DNA of 21,581 nt from Chara braunii. Lineage: Eukaryota; Streptophyta; Charophyceae; Charales; Characeae. How positions within the stretch are numbered: position 1 is the stretch's first letter; each line of letters begins with the position of its first letter. The stretch covers positions 1,036,451 to 1,058,031 of the forward strand of contig BFEA01000054.1 of NCBI GenBank assembly GCA_003427395.1. Reading direction: 5' to 3'. The translations under genes were made by a program, and so were the position numbers. The notes beneath the pieces are model-generated. The model was not told the origin of the DNA, searched no databases, and was given only the letters and a program-made list of their open reading frames with translations. This document shows positions 7,150-16,836 of the stretch, one piece after another.

Positions 7150-8880
7150 ATGGATAGGTGGCAGTGGATGCACGATGGGCAGTCCCAATCTGGGAATGTG
7201 CATGAGAAGCATTTTCATGCGGCCACGGGGTTGCATGGTATGCAGTCAGGTCCGCCGTTGACGCATTTGTCGATGTTGAATCAGGACGCGGAAAAGTTCG
7301 GCGTTCCCCCTGCTTTCCCCACTCATGTTCCCCAACTGCCGGTGTGGAGGAACGGTCCTCCAAGCCTGAGTGTCGTGCGACCGGGCAGTCAAGGTGCTTT
7401 CCAGTGTCCACATCGGGCGGGGGGGGAGGAGGCAGCAGGATGTACCCTACCTTCTCTCCCCAACTGTCAGCCATGCAGACGGGAGGATATGTGGGTCATG
7501 TGGTCCCTGCTGGCGGTTTCACTGCGGCGTTGTGGAGGGACTATGAAGACACTCTTTACGGCATACAAGGAGGTGGGAGAACGTCGGAGGGAGAAGTTAA
7601 GGGTGCAGTGGACTTCCGCTGCAACGGATGACAGTCCTGCTGGCGGGGCTGCTCATAGGCGGGGGGTGGAGCGTGCATCAAAGGAAGAGCGTTGTGGTCC
7701 CGTTGATCGGACTCCGCCGATGGCGTGCGGTGCTGGTATGCGGGGCGAGGAGGCTGGTGGGGGCAACACACGACCGACAGGACCAGTGTCCCCCACGTCT
7801 GAATCGCCGCCAGCCACAAGGGGAACAAGGCATGTAGGCGGTACACGTCCTCTCGCAGGACGTCCATTGACAAGTCAGGCGTCCGCCAGAAGATTAATGG
7901 TCGGCGCAGATGAGCAGCGGGAAGAGGAAAACACCAACTGTTTGCCTATGGATGCGCGGCAACATGCCGCTCCCCCAGCACCGAAAATGAACACACCTTG
8001 GTCGCTGGAAGAGTGCATTGCGTAGGTGAGGATACAATGCAAGGATGATGCAATGATGGCGGATGCATCCAGCGTCCACAAGAACATGAAGCATTGGGAG
8101 AGGCAAGAGTGGGTCTCTACACAGATGAAGGACGCAGGGTGGAACAAATCGGCGGAGGATTGCAGGAAGAAGTGGTTTGCTATGGGGCAGAAGCTGAAGG
8201 TGTTGGCAGACAAGGTTGGGTGATCTGGGAAGCCATCCTACTGGGACATGACTGTCGGGGAGAGGGAGGATGAGGGGCTTTACCTGATGTTCTATCAACA
8301 ACTATGCGAGGAGAGGAATGGATATTGAGGAAGCTGTTTGGGACATTCGAGCATGCATTGAGCTCCGACACTGTGGCGGGTGATGACGACCAAGGTTTGG
8401 GAAGAGGGTCGACTAATCGAGGGGGGTCTGACAGAGGCGGATCTGATGGCTCAGGCAACACGACCAAAACAAGGCATACAGCAAGCGGGAGGGGCCATGA
8501 CAGCAAGGGACCCTCATCCGTGACATCCATAAGCGCAGCCATGGCCGAGTCTACCTGTGGTTATATGGACGGGGTTGACAGAGCGACGGCCACGATAGCA
8601 CAGGCCAGCACCATCGCTGGTGCAGACAGCTGTAGCTATTGAACCGTGCGCGAGAGCAGGATAGCCATCAGCCATCACCATCACCTACCACACCTGAGCA
8701 CGATCCACCCCCGCCCCCCAACTACATGGAAGAAGGATCGGTGACCCCCCCACCCTGCTTGTCATTCACGGCCCACTCGCATTATGCCCAGCCATGACAC
8801 CTACACGTAGCCGGAGCACAACGTTGCCATCAGCCATGGCAGAAGCAACTCTCCTCAAAAAAATTGGATCAGAACTGGCA
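7150..8880 (+). pseudogene. SANT/Myb-like DNA-binding protein of PIF/Harbinger, disrupted
   Basis: From ATG 7150 the protein has a Gly/Pro-rich N-terminus (LTHLSMLNQDAEKFGVPPAF). The frame then shifts at the G-run 7420-7428 into SRMYPTFSPQLSAMQTGGYV and shifts back near 7625. The SANT/trihelix-like domain lies at about 7990-8310: WSLEECIA, TAG at 8023-8025, then KNMKHWERQEWVSTQMKDAG, CRKKWFAMGQKLKVL, TGA at 8221-8223, SGKPSYWDMTVGERED. The conserved Trp residues of the three helices are visible. Near 8310 it shifts again into LFGTFEHALSSDTVA and SSVTSISAAMAEST, a typical acidic, Ser-rich tail. Further pieces (Pro-rich, about 8690-8795, and AMAEATLLKKIGSELAKQL, about 8836-8890) probably belong to the C-terminus. 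It would help the transposase at 10214-11661 bind the element ends. It is inactive. Confidence 0.78.
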
Positions 8881-9163
8881 AAGCAGCTCGACAATACGAC
8901 GGTTGGCGTGGGGTGTGAAGTGGTGACATGGGGTCTGCGGAGTACTCATGCGGCCATCGTGGGGTGTGGAGGGGGCTGCTTGGAGGTGGAGGGGTGGGGT
9001 GGGGGTGGGTTGGGGGGAAGGCGGGTTGGCAACGGGATGCCACGGTCCACAAATAGCCATGGTGGTGGTGGTGCTCTTCACAGTTAATCATTGCGACTAC
9101 ACTCTGCATGACGTGGACGTGGGTGTATTTGTGCAACAACGACGCTAGGCGTGTGGAGCAGGT

Positions 9164-9165
<2 letters not shown>
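8881..9165. other. GC-rich region without a clear gene
   Basis: This region is G-rich on the plus strand (GGTGGGG-type runs at 8970-9020). It may include the extreme 3' end of the SANT gene, but no motif is seen. Confidence 0.4.

Positions 9166-9240
<75 letters not shown>
9166..9240. repeat. (GA)n microsatellite
   Basis: About 75 bases of uninterrupted GA. Frames with Arg-Glu or Ser-Leu repeats are artefacts of this tract. Confidence 0.95.
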
Positions 9241-9242
<2 letters not shown>

Positions 9243-9243
<1 letters not shown>

Positions 9244-9614
9244 TGGCCGACGTTATCAATGTCGTTCACGAGAAGATGGATGGGAAGATGGTCGTCGTGC
9301 AGGAGACGAAGCATGAGCACGGTACAGAGTGACATCGCACAATGGCGTTTTGGGAGGGGGTCGCTAGGGAAGCCACACGAGTGTACTATGTTCTCGTCGA
9401 CGAGAAGCTGGTGATGAGGATACTCGCAGAGTTGGGTTATGGCTCTGGGTTGGGTTATGACTGTCAAGATGACCACGGCGATGTCCTTCTGTACGTGAAG
9501 AACTTGTCGGATATCATCCCCAACGATTGGCATTGTCCGCACCCCAACGTCGCCGGCCACATCATTTGTGTCTGCCATAGCCGACGAGCACTGCGAGAGG
9601 ATGGAAGGCAATGA
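9243..9614 (+). pseudogene. Unidentified coding-like frame with one stop
   Basis: One plus-strand frame reads MADVINVVHEKMDGKMVVVQ, meets a TGA near 9330-9332, and continues in the same frame from the ATG at 9342 with FWEGVAREATRVYYVLVDEK to a stop at 9614. The first part resembles the helical tail that often follows SANT domains, so it may be the end of the Harbinger partner gene separated by the GA expansion. I do not recognise the second part. The minus strand of the same stretch is also open, so coding by chance is possible. Confidence 0.3.
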
Positions 9615-10213
9615 GTGGTACACCACGCATCTTGACCCACCTCTCCAGGGGAGAGTGTCTGCACGACGTTGTCCAGACTTGGAGCCCTGAGGTTGATTTG
9701 AAGGCCGCTCGCAATCGGTGGTAGCCAGTCGTAAACACCGGCTTTCTTCCTTGGCTATTACGCTGACACGTTGATATGTGGGCTGGTATTCGTCAATGAC
9801 GACAGCAACACGTGGACTGTGGTGGCCGACAACGACAAGTGGGGGTAGAGGACGGTTCAGATTGGCAGCGCTCCCTTATCAGGCGTAGACAGTGACTGTC
9901 GTCGGACACATTTCTCAACTACAGTCTGTCAGGTGTCTCCCATCGGCGTGATCAGGCGTCTGTATCGCCTGTGGGAGTGTAGAAATGGAGCGCTGTGCAC
10001 CCCGTGGGGAAAAAAGAAAGAAGACGGTGGGCATATATATTGTTAGTTTTTTTTTTGTTTGTTTTTGTCCCCTGCTTCTCGTTTCCAGTTTGTGCTCCGT
10101 CGTCATCGGCTTCGTGTATCTATCTATTTATCTATCTACCTATTTATGTATAATATATATATATATGCATCTCTAAGTAGCCTCAGACGGTGCACATTGT
10201 CAACAACGGCTGC
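9615..10213. other. Intergenic region between the convergent Harbinger genes
   Basis: No coding signal. It contains a TATC/TATT-rich imperfect microsatellite with an (AT) end at about 10116-10166. Convergent genes would share this as their 3' region, but I found no clear polyadenylation signals. Confidence 0.5.
10116..10166. repeat. Imperfect (CTAT)n / (AT)n microsatellite
   Basis: Repeated TATCTATC and TATTTATC units followed by an ATATATATATAT run. Confidence 0.8.
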
Positions 10214-11661
10214 TCATCTCCACGGATGTGGAGTTGGGCGGCCATGCACCCGGACGTGTTGTTGTATGTGACATACAAGCCTCGCTTGGGCTACCTTGCC
10301 CTCCGCGCTAATGTACGTGTCATTGCGAGTGTTTTCGGGGGGACTGAGCTGTGGCTGCCGATGAAGTCGTCGTCTCTTGCTGTCCACACGGTCGTCATCG
10401 TCATCGTCATTGTAAGACAACTCGTCCAGATCATTGTTGATCCGCAGGTCCACCAACATGTTGTGCAGAATACAACACGCCAAGAATTCTTCGCAAATGG
10501 TTTGCACATTCCCTATCTAACCCCTCATGAAATTTCTCTACACTCCCTTGAGCAGTGCAAAAGTACGCTCGATGCAGCTCCCCGCTAAGGTGTGACAATC
10601 ATCGTATGTCACCTTCTCTGGCCAGCGATTGTCTCCTCCCTTCGGTGTCATCAACCAAGGCAGCAATGGGCATCCCTTATCTCCAAGCAAATATCGCTTC
10701 ACTGGTGTGCCATCATGAAGAAAGGACATGCCTTCATGGAAGATGCCATGGCCATCGTGCGCATTGCGATAGAGATTGGACAAGCGAACCACACGCGAGT
10801 CGTGCACTGACCCAAGACAACTGACGAACACGTCTTGGATCCTGCACTCGTGATCACAGATAACCTGCACCACGATCGAGAATTGTTTTGTTCGATCGTA
10901 GTAGCACTTCGGCTGATCATTCTTTGGCTTCTCTATGTACGGGTGAGTGCAGTCTATTGCACCCACACACCCTGGGAACCCTTTCCTCCCGAGCGCATCC
11001 ATCACTTCTCGGAATGGCGGCCTTCACAGAGCTGTATTAGGTGGGTGTACTCCTTGATGATGGCATCGGTGACGTCCTCATTGCTCCGGAGGGCAATGGT
11101 GAGCCTCAACCCCATCCTATGGCTGGTTTGTCAATAGAAACCTCCGGTGGCCCATCTGATCAATGCACACGTGAACTTCTGCTCTGCTGGGATTGGCTGC
11201 CTCTAGTTCGTTGTCTGTCGCTGGATGTATGATGTTATTCGCTGGGACACTTCGTAGGACTGCGGTCGTGGGAATCAACAGAATCGAGCAAAGACCTTGT
11301 CGTGGACTTTGCCCACTTTTTGCAGGCCTTTCCACGTACTGCCATGGCGGTTCAGAAAACCCACATACGCCTTGTACGTTTTACGACATTCGTTCAGAAT
11401 GTCCATGGCAGTATACAGCAACGACAAGTTGTGCAAAAGACCTCCTGCAAGGAGCATGATGACATGTGCCATCTCAGGCTGCACCCCAAACGATGTGGCA
11501 GCAACTGCGTTCAACATCTTCAACAGGGCCCGGTTGTGCTGCATCATCAGTTGCATGACGATGAAGACAACGGTGAAAGGAGATTCGTCGTCGTCCTTGC
11601 GCAGCTCGCCTACACCTCCACTCCCTTTTCCGTTCATTGTCTCCTCCACGCCGTCCTCCAT
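10214..11661 (-). pseudogene. PIF/Harbinger DDE transposase, disrupted
   Basis: The likely start is ATG at 11661 on the minus strand (MEDGVEETMNGK). One frame runs to about 11020 despite stops at 11277-11275 (TGA), 11205-11203 (TAG) and 11133-11131 (TGA). It carries the helical N-terminal region with FTCALIRWATGGFY and IALRSNEDVTDAIIKEYTHL. A frameshift near 11010-11020 leads to the DDE_Tnp_4 core (11005-10538). This has GCVGAIDCTHPYI with the first catalytic Asp near 10954, GSVHDSRVV, YLLGDKGCPLLPWLMTP, and CIERTFALLKG with the catalytic Glu. Two TAG stops near 10535-10510 precede EEFLACCILHNMLVDL, the conserved LHN motif, and an Asp-rich tail. All catalytic motifs survive, but six lesions kill the gene. 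Confidence 0.92.
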
Positions 11662-13000
11662 GGGAGTCAGAACACATATGACAGAACTCTCAAACAATGG
11701 TAGACACACGTAGGGATGCTCTCACGAGACCACACTGTGTGTCCGTTCGTCCTTGTGCACGCACTCTCACACAGCTATGGCGGACACTGACTCGTACACA
11801 CAGGCACGGCCACGGACAGAGACGGAGAGCACAGGGAGTTGCTGTTCCACCTGTCCCACAGTTCCATGGTGGTATTCCAGCCCATTCGAAAAAAAAATGA
11901 CACCAGCAAACGAAACACCAAAAACGGGACACAAGGGTCCTCGACACAACAGTCAAGAAATCGCAGGGGTTCCACGGTTGCTACATTCTCTGGGGGTGCT
12001 AGTAGTGGGGGCCAACGCCGCATACCGGTCGCGCATCGCCTGTTGTCGCCCACACTCCACCCGGACAAAGCACTTATAACCCAGGTCCACATTGCCCATC
12101 CATCCGACCCCAGCAGTAACACTCAAAAAGGAAAGTCCCCGCAAACTTTCCTGTTCGGGAAACCGGTGCCAGCAGACATGCCTCGAGGCCGGATGCAGTG
12201 GGATCCCCTCCATGTCGGCCTCTCTGTCGATGATGACCATCTCCTGCCATGGGTGGGAAAAGTGGAAATTTTCCGTGCCGCTGGGGGGTCCGATTCTTTC
12301 TGTTGATTATCATAAGCTCATCGCTCAAACGGTAAAAAATGCAAGTCTCCTCCCATGCATCAATGATTTTGTCGAGAGGTTGGGAGGTGTGGATATCTCG
12401 AAAGTCGGGCCGTCATCAAATCCAGATTTGCCCACATGATCAGTACAAATCTTTGCTTAAACCGCCAGTACACAGCCCGAAAAATGTAAATAAAAATGTT
12501 GACCCCTCCCCCGGGAAGGTCCTCCCGGGTCGCCCGCGTTGGGTGAGTCTGGTAACCTAGCCCGCCACCAAGAAAAATAATGAAAAAAATTGACCCCGCT
12601 TATTCCCACGCCCAGGTACCACACGCGTAAAACCCCCTCGGGCGACAGACCGGGGTGCCTAGCTGGACGTGACAATCTTCCTCGTCGCCGAAACACAGAC
12701 TAAGAACACTGCTGATTCCTGAGTTCTGCCGCTGGAATGGATGCCTTGCTGAGATTCCCGCATTCTGCTGAGTTTTCTAAGTATGTGTGTGTGTACGTGC
12801 TTGATGGTCTGCGTGCCTGTCTGAGTGCTGGTCGGCCTGAGTGTGTGTGTGACCCACAAGGGATACTTGCTTGTTTGGAGGCCCGTAGGGCCGGTACTTA
12901 CCTGTGGCCCTGACATTTTGGGTTGCAGCGGGGGAAAACACTCGAGTGGCGGGGCACGAGGCCCGCGACACTTAGGGCAGCAGGAAAACACTTAAGTAGC
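11662..13000. other. No gene recognised; repeats and palindromes
   Basis: This is the right flank of the Harbinger genes and should hold its right end. Minus-strand frames at 11953-12328 are open (for example LGYKCFVRVECGRQQAMRDR), but I do not recognise them. A near-palindrome CCCGGGAAGGTCCTCCCGGG is at 12511-12530. A diverged direct repeat with GCCCG...AAAAAT...TTGACCCC lies at about 12475-12508 and 12558-12597. Two related units starting GGAAAACACT (about 12931 and 12983) each contain a small palindrome (ACTCGAGT, ACTTAAGT). Confidence 0.5.
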
Positions 13001-13995
13001 AGGTAGGTCGGTACCACAACAAGTAGAAGTAGATGTGTCGGGTACTCGAGGCCGAGCAGAAGACGACAAAAGTTGGCATTTTTAGAGGCCCAGTAGTTGT
13101 AGGCTAGGTCTAGGCGGGAACCACTCTAACCAGTCTGAGTATAGGGCCTGTGCGGGCAATATCAGAGTTTGCACTGATGTTTCCCTCCGAAAGGGAGGAG
13201 GTACTGGTTGCTTGGAGGTCGCACGACCTAGGAAGTCACCGCCCGAGAGGCAAGTAGGCCGCTATTTCTCCAGGAGGAGCAAAGTGCACCTCCTCATTCT
13301 TCGGTGTGCAAGTTTGGCGACACACTGCTTGGAGCGTTGGCTGGAGGAGCGCTGGGCACTTCAGTGTTGTAGGAGGAAGGAGACCGGGAGCTCCCACCTC
13401 GGCTATGGTAGAGCTCTACCGGTAGGAGCAGGAGAGAGAAGAGGAATGAGGAGGAGGGTGGCGAGGTACCTACCTGGCTATGGTGGGCACCATCTTCATC
13501 ACCTTGTTAGGCGCTGCATCTGGAAGGCCCCAGTTGGGGTTGCGCCGCACCAAAAAGGCTTCAGGCGGGGTCAGGCATGGCGGCCTGAACAGCAGCGAGC
13601 ATACCTGCTTTGTGTTGTCCTTTGCACAGCAGGGTGAGGCCCTAGTAGTCAGCCATAGCCTTGGCCTACATGAAGAGGAAGAAGAAGGGTGTCCATGGCT
13701 ATGGTGGACCTTATGTTGTGCCTGCAGTAGAACAAGGATTCAGGCATTGATTCTGGTTCAGCCATTCAACATTATAATAAGGGGAGGAGAAAAGGAGGAG
13801 GAGAGTGGTTGGTGAAGAAGAAGGGAATTCTTATTGGTCCTTGCTGGTGTACATCTTCTTCTTCTTCTTTCTTTCATCTTTTTCTTCTTCTTCTTTCCCT
13901 CTCTCTCCTCTCAAGTTCATTCATTTCTTTTTGCAACTGGACGACATTGTACTTTCTGATGAATGTGTACTTCGAAATTGGCCAGGATCATAACA
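13001..13995 (+). repeat. Putative 5' long terminal repeat (start uncertain)
   Basis: The right edge is placed by the primer binding site: the LTR would end ...ATAACA (ending CA, 13995) one base before it. A TATA box (13773-13780) and a pyrimidine-rich R/U5-like stretch (about 13855-13915) fit an LTR promoter. The left end could not be fixed, because no second copy is in the window for comparison. The coordinate 13001 is only a placeholder for the region examined. No coding content is seen. Confidence 0.5.
13773..13780 (+). promoter_or_regulatory. TATA box of the LTR (TATAATAA)
   Basis: TATAATAA in a locally unique AT-rich spot, about 215 bases before the LTR end. This is a plausible distance for a core promoter ahead of R and U5. 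Confidence 0.5.
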
Positions 13996-13996
13996 T

Positions 13997-14008
13997 TGGT
14001 ATCTGAGC
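13997..14008 (+). other. Primer binding site, initiator tRNA-Met type
   Basis: TGGTATCTGAGC matches 11 of 12 bases of TGGTATCAGAGC, the complement of the 3' end of plant initiator tRNA-Met and the usual PBS of plant LTR retrotransposons. It follows a CA dinucleotide after one spacer base, the standard layout at the 5' LTR edge. Confidence 0.75.
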
Positions 14009-15470
14009 GGATTCTACTTGCTGGTGAGAGTTGACTTTGCCGCCATAACCCTAACCTAAGCGGTTAGGGATAACCACTTAGGGTTAGGGCCGGAAGTTAG
14101 GGTTAAGTGGGGCAGCATGGTGAAAGGGAAGCTGCTCCCACCTGGCAGGGTCGTGTAGAGTCGACAATAGACCCGGCCAGGTTGCTAATGTGTGTGTGTG
14201 TGGTGGCGAGCCACAAGGTGGGACTTTGTGATGCAATTGGAGAGAAGCGATAGTGAAGGGCACCTACAACTGGAATCTGGACTTCAGGGAAGACAAGGAG
14301 CGACTTTAGGGCTCCCCTCAAGTTAGGCGAGCTTGAGGCTGGCAGCCATATCTGCACCAACGGACTGCAAGTTGCTACTTCGATCTTCAACATCGACGGG
14401 GGATCCGGCATTGTACTTTGGGGTAGAAGTTGACCCTCCTAGATGATAGGACACTAGTGTAGAGGATGCTAATTGGGTCAGGAGGACTATGTGAGAAGAG
14501 GGGTGATTTTCATTTCATCCCAAGAGCCCGGCCACTCAGGTAAGTGCCCTGCCACAAGGGTGCCCATGTGTGTGTGCATGGAATTGATTGCCTGTTGGGG
14601 TATTCTGGGTTCTTCTCCCATCCTCTATGGTCTTGATCTTGTGTTGAAGTGTGTGAACTGCTTTCTCACTTGATGAGCGAATGGATGGTGTATCTTGTGC
14701 CCAATGCCATATCTTTCTACAGTACTTTATTTATTTCATTCTGAACGGTTGTAGTCTGTAGGTTCTTTCTGGAGTTGAAATTCGTTTTTCAGTACGGTAT
14801 GGACAAAAAGTAGGTCTTTGTGGAACTCTTGTTGGTTGGGACCCAGTCTTGACTCAACTAGGACCTTTTCGGACCCAGTGGGATTGGGCCCAAACAAGAA
14901 GGGCCCCTTATGCCCAAATCTGTTGACGTCAATCACCTCACTCTACCTTGCTGGGAATCGGAGTTCATGCTTTCGGACCAGGACACTCGCTGCTGAGGGG
15001 ATCTCACCTTATTGCACGGTCCGCCGCTTGACTCGCACCTTAGACACCACTCAATTCTCTACACTTTGAATTTGATTTTCTGTGCTTTTACAGAACTAGG
15101 TCTGATTAAGCTTGAGGGGATCTCATACGTAGTCGGACCAGACTGTGTTGCTGAATCAGATCTCTCTGATTTTTTTTTTTTTTTTTTTTTTTTGTCTGCT
15201 CTCCAGTCCAAATGAATTGTCGCTCCGGCTAGGACTTCTACCTTCTCTTCTAATTGCTTTCAAAACTGTTTTTTTCATTGGGTTGACACCGACACGATCA
15301 TAGACAAAAGAGAGCAAGGACAGAGAGAGAGAGTACTGAGCGTCTTTCTTGAGGGTGTCAGAAAAGGTAAATGGAGCGTTCATCCGAAGAAAAGGGTAGA
15401 GAGTTCTTACCTTAAGAGACTTGCCCTGACCTCTTCTGACTTGCATGTTGAAAGCCCCAATAGGACTAAC
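14009..15470 (+). other. Long untranslated leader of the LTR retrotransposon
   Basis: About 1.46 kb with no coding motif lies between the PBS and the gag start. It has a hairpin CCCTAACC-TAAGC-GGTTAGGG (14049-14069), more TTAGGG-like motifs up to 14110, palindromes TTGGGCCCAA and TTGACGTCAA around 14885-14930, and a 24-base T run (15170-15193). The leader is long. If the PBS belongs to a different element than gag, this region would contain their junction, which I cannot see. Confidence 0.45.
15170..15193. repeat. Poly(T) run
   Basis: 24 consecutive T on the plus strand. It could be the A-tail of a minus-strand retroposon or simple slippage. No adjacent element is recognised. Confidence 0.8.
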
Positions 15471-16829
15471 ATGGCAGCAGCGGCAGCAAAAGCTTCAGTG
15501 AGTCTGAAGGCACAAATGGATGCCGCAGACACAGAGGATAAGACGCTCTTTAAGACCCTCTTTAAGACCCTCTATGAAAGTGCACTGAAAAAGGAGGCGA
15601 AGTTGGAGGGAGAGGTGTCAAAAGGAAGGAGAAAGGCCACTATATCGGGCCAGGAGGATGTGTTCAAAATTGTTCCCTCCTTACCGGATGATGAGATAGA
15701 GCCACACTTGGTCGATTGCATGCGATGACTAATTGACTGCCACATGATGGACCCTCGCCCCGGTTTGGTTCCCAACTATTTGATCAAGTAAAAGATCTGC
15801 GGGAAACCATAGCCCGGATGGAGAAGACTCACCGTGACCAACTGCAGAAAATTGCAGATCTGCATCAGGCTAATCTTAACCCCCACTTCTGCCAAATGCA
15901 TCGAGTTCTGCTACCTTGTCTACCACCTATGCCCCTCTCTTCTCTTCTCCATCCTTGAGTTTGATGAATATGGGACCTGCAACAGGTGCACCTTCCACTG
16001 CTGCTGCACAAAGTAGCGGCGTTATGAGTTCTGCAATTGGTGGAGTCCCAGTTCCAGTTCCTGCAGATCCTGGTCCTAGTACAGGATCTCCCTATGTGGA
16101 TAAGAAGGCGGCCGTATTACCGCCTACATACAACGGGAAGGACGATGCCATATCCTGGCTCGCGGCTATGTGAGCATACTTCGACATTTTGAGAACTCCC
16201 CCGGTTACTCAATTGTTTGTCGTGGGAACCAATGTCGTGCCCGAAGTACGGAGCTGTGTAGAGCTCCAAGCCACGCAGGGCGGATACACCAGACTAGACA
16301 TGAACAAGTGGCTAAAGGCCACTGAGATCACTGCACTTGAGGAACTCTTCATCAAACGCTATCAGGATCTGCAAAAAGAGCAAGATACCGGCTTGACTAT
16401 GTCAAACGCAGCAAGTGGGCCAAAAGTATGAAAGAACTGATGACACATCTCAACAATCTCTTTGTCACACCCAGCTTGGAGATGACAACACAATCATGTT
16501 TAGATGTTGTCAAAGGCACGGTACCCTCAACCATTACTAATCGTCTTGGGCTAGGACTCGACGAATGCACGTGGCTTTCCCTCATGAAGGACGTAGTCAG
16601 GCTAGAGGCACAATACCTCTTCCACGCAACATGTAGCGTAAAAAAGACCTTTGGTCGCAAATGGCATGAAGGCAGCAGCCGTTTTGCATCACACTACCTG
16701 CTCGAGTCCAATGATCAGACTGGTGCAGATGGTTCTACTCTTGGTGACAATCAAGAGCATGATGCTGACCAGGCGTGTTCTTCGGCTTACGAGTCTGAGA
16801 CTGCAGATGATGATGAATCAATGAATGCC
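15471..16829 (+). pseudogene. Gag of the LTR retrotransposon, 5' part
   Basis: Starts MAAAAAKASVSLKAQMDAAD at ATG 15471. The stop at 15726-15728 follows DDEIEPHLVDCMR. It continues in a second frame as a coiled-coil-like stretch (VKDLRETIARMEKTHRDQLQ, 15788 on). From 15916, in a third frame, it has a Ser/Pro/Ala-rich linker and then YNGKDDAISWLAAM, TGA at 16171-16173, AYFDILRTPPVTQLF, and TRLDMNKWLKATEITALEEL. Near 16400 it shifts again to KELMTHLNNLFVTPSLEM and RLGLGLDECTWLSLMKD, followed by an acidic tail. These are the helical capsid-like blocks of Ty3/gypsy gag. The LINE insertion begins after codon GCC at 16827-16829, and the frame resumes exactly at 19731. Confidence 0.85.
16816..16829. 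repeat. Left target-site duplication of the LINE
   Basis: AATCAATGAATGCC is repeated exactly at 19717-19730. A length of 14 bp and variable sequence are typical of target-primed reverse transcription. Confidence 0.93.
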
Positions 16830-16836
16830 CGAATAG

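Larger units (their letters stand above)
7150..11661. mobile_element. PIF/Harbinger element core, two convergent genes
   Basis: A SANT/Myb-like gene on the plus strand and a DDE transposase gene on the minus strand point towards each other. PIF/Harbinger transposons characteristically carry exactly these two genes: a transposase and a Myb/SANT-like DNA-binding partner needed for transposase nuclear import and DNA binding. Both copies are broken, so the element is not autonomous now. Terminal inverted repeats and the 3-bp TWA-type target duplication were not identified, so the coordinates cover only the coding remnants. Confidence 0.78.

Noticed and set aside
6436-8025. 529-codon plus-strand open frame as one membrane protein gene
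   Set aside because: Its C-terminal part is the start of the SANT gene in one of several frames, and it ends at an internal stop of that domain. The part before 7150 has no recognisable motif, and GC-rich frames stay open easily.
11953-12328. Minus-strand gene upstream of the transposase
   Set aside because: Two overlapping frames are open in the same GC-rich stretch and neither resembles a known family, so coding is not supported.
6070-12410. Terminal inverted repeats of the Harbinger element at about 6070 (GACGGGCCCCGACATTT) and 12400
   Set aside because: The resemblance is short, needs gaps, and lacks a TWA target duplication on both sides.
13001-13040. Exact left end of the 5' LTR
   Set aside because: Several TG dinucleotides could serve, and there is no second LTR in the window to fix the boundary.
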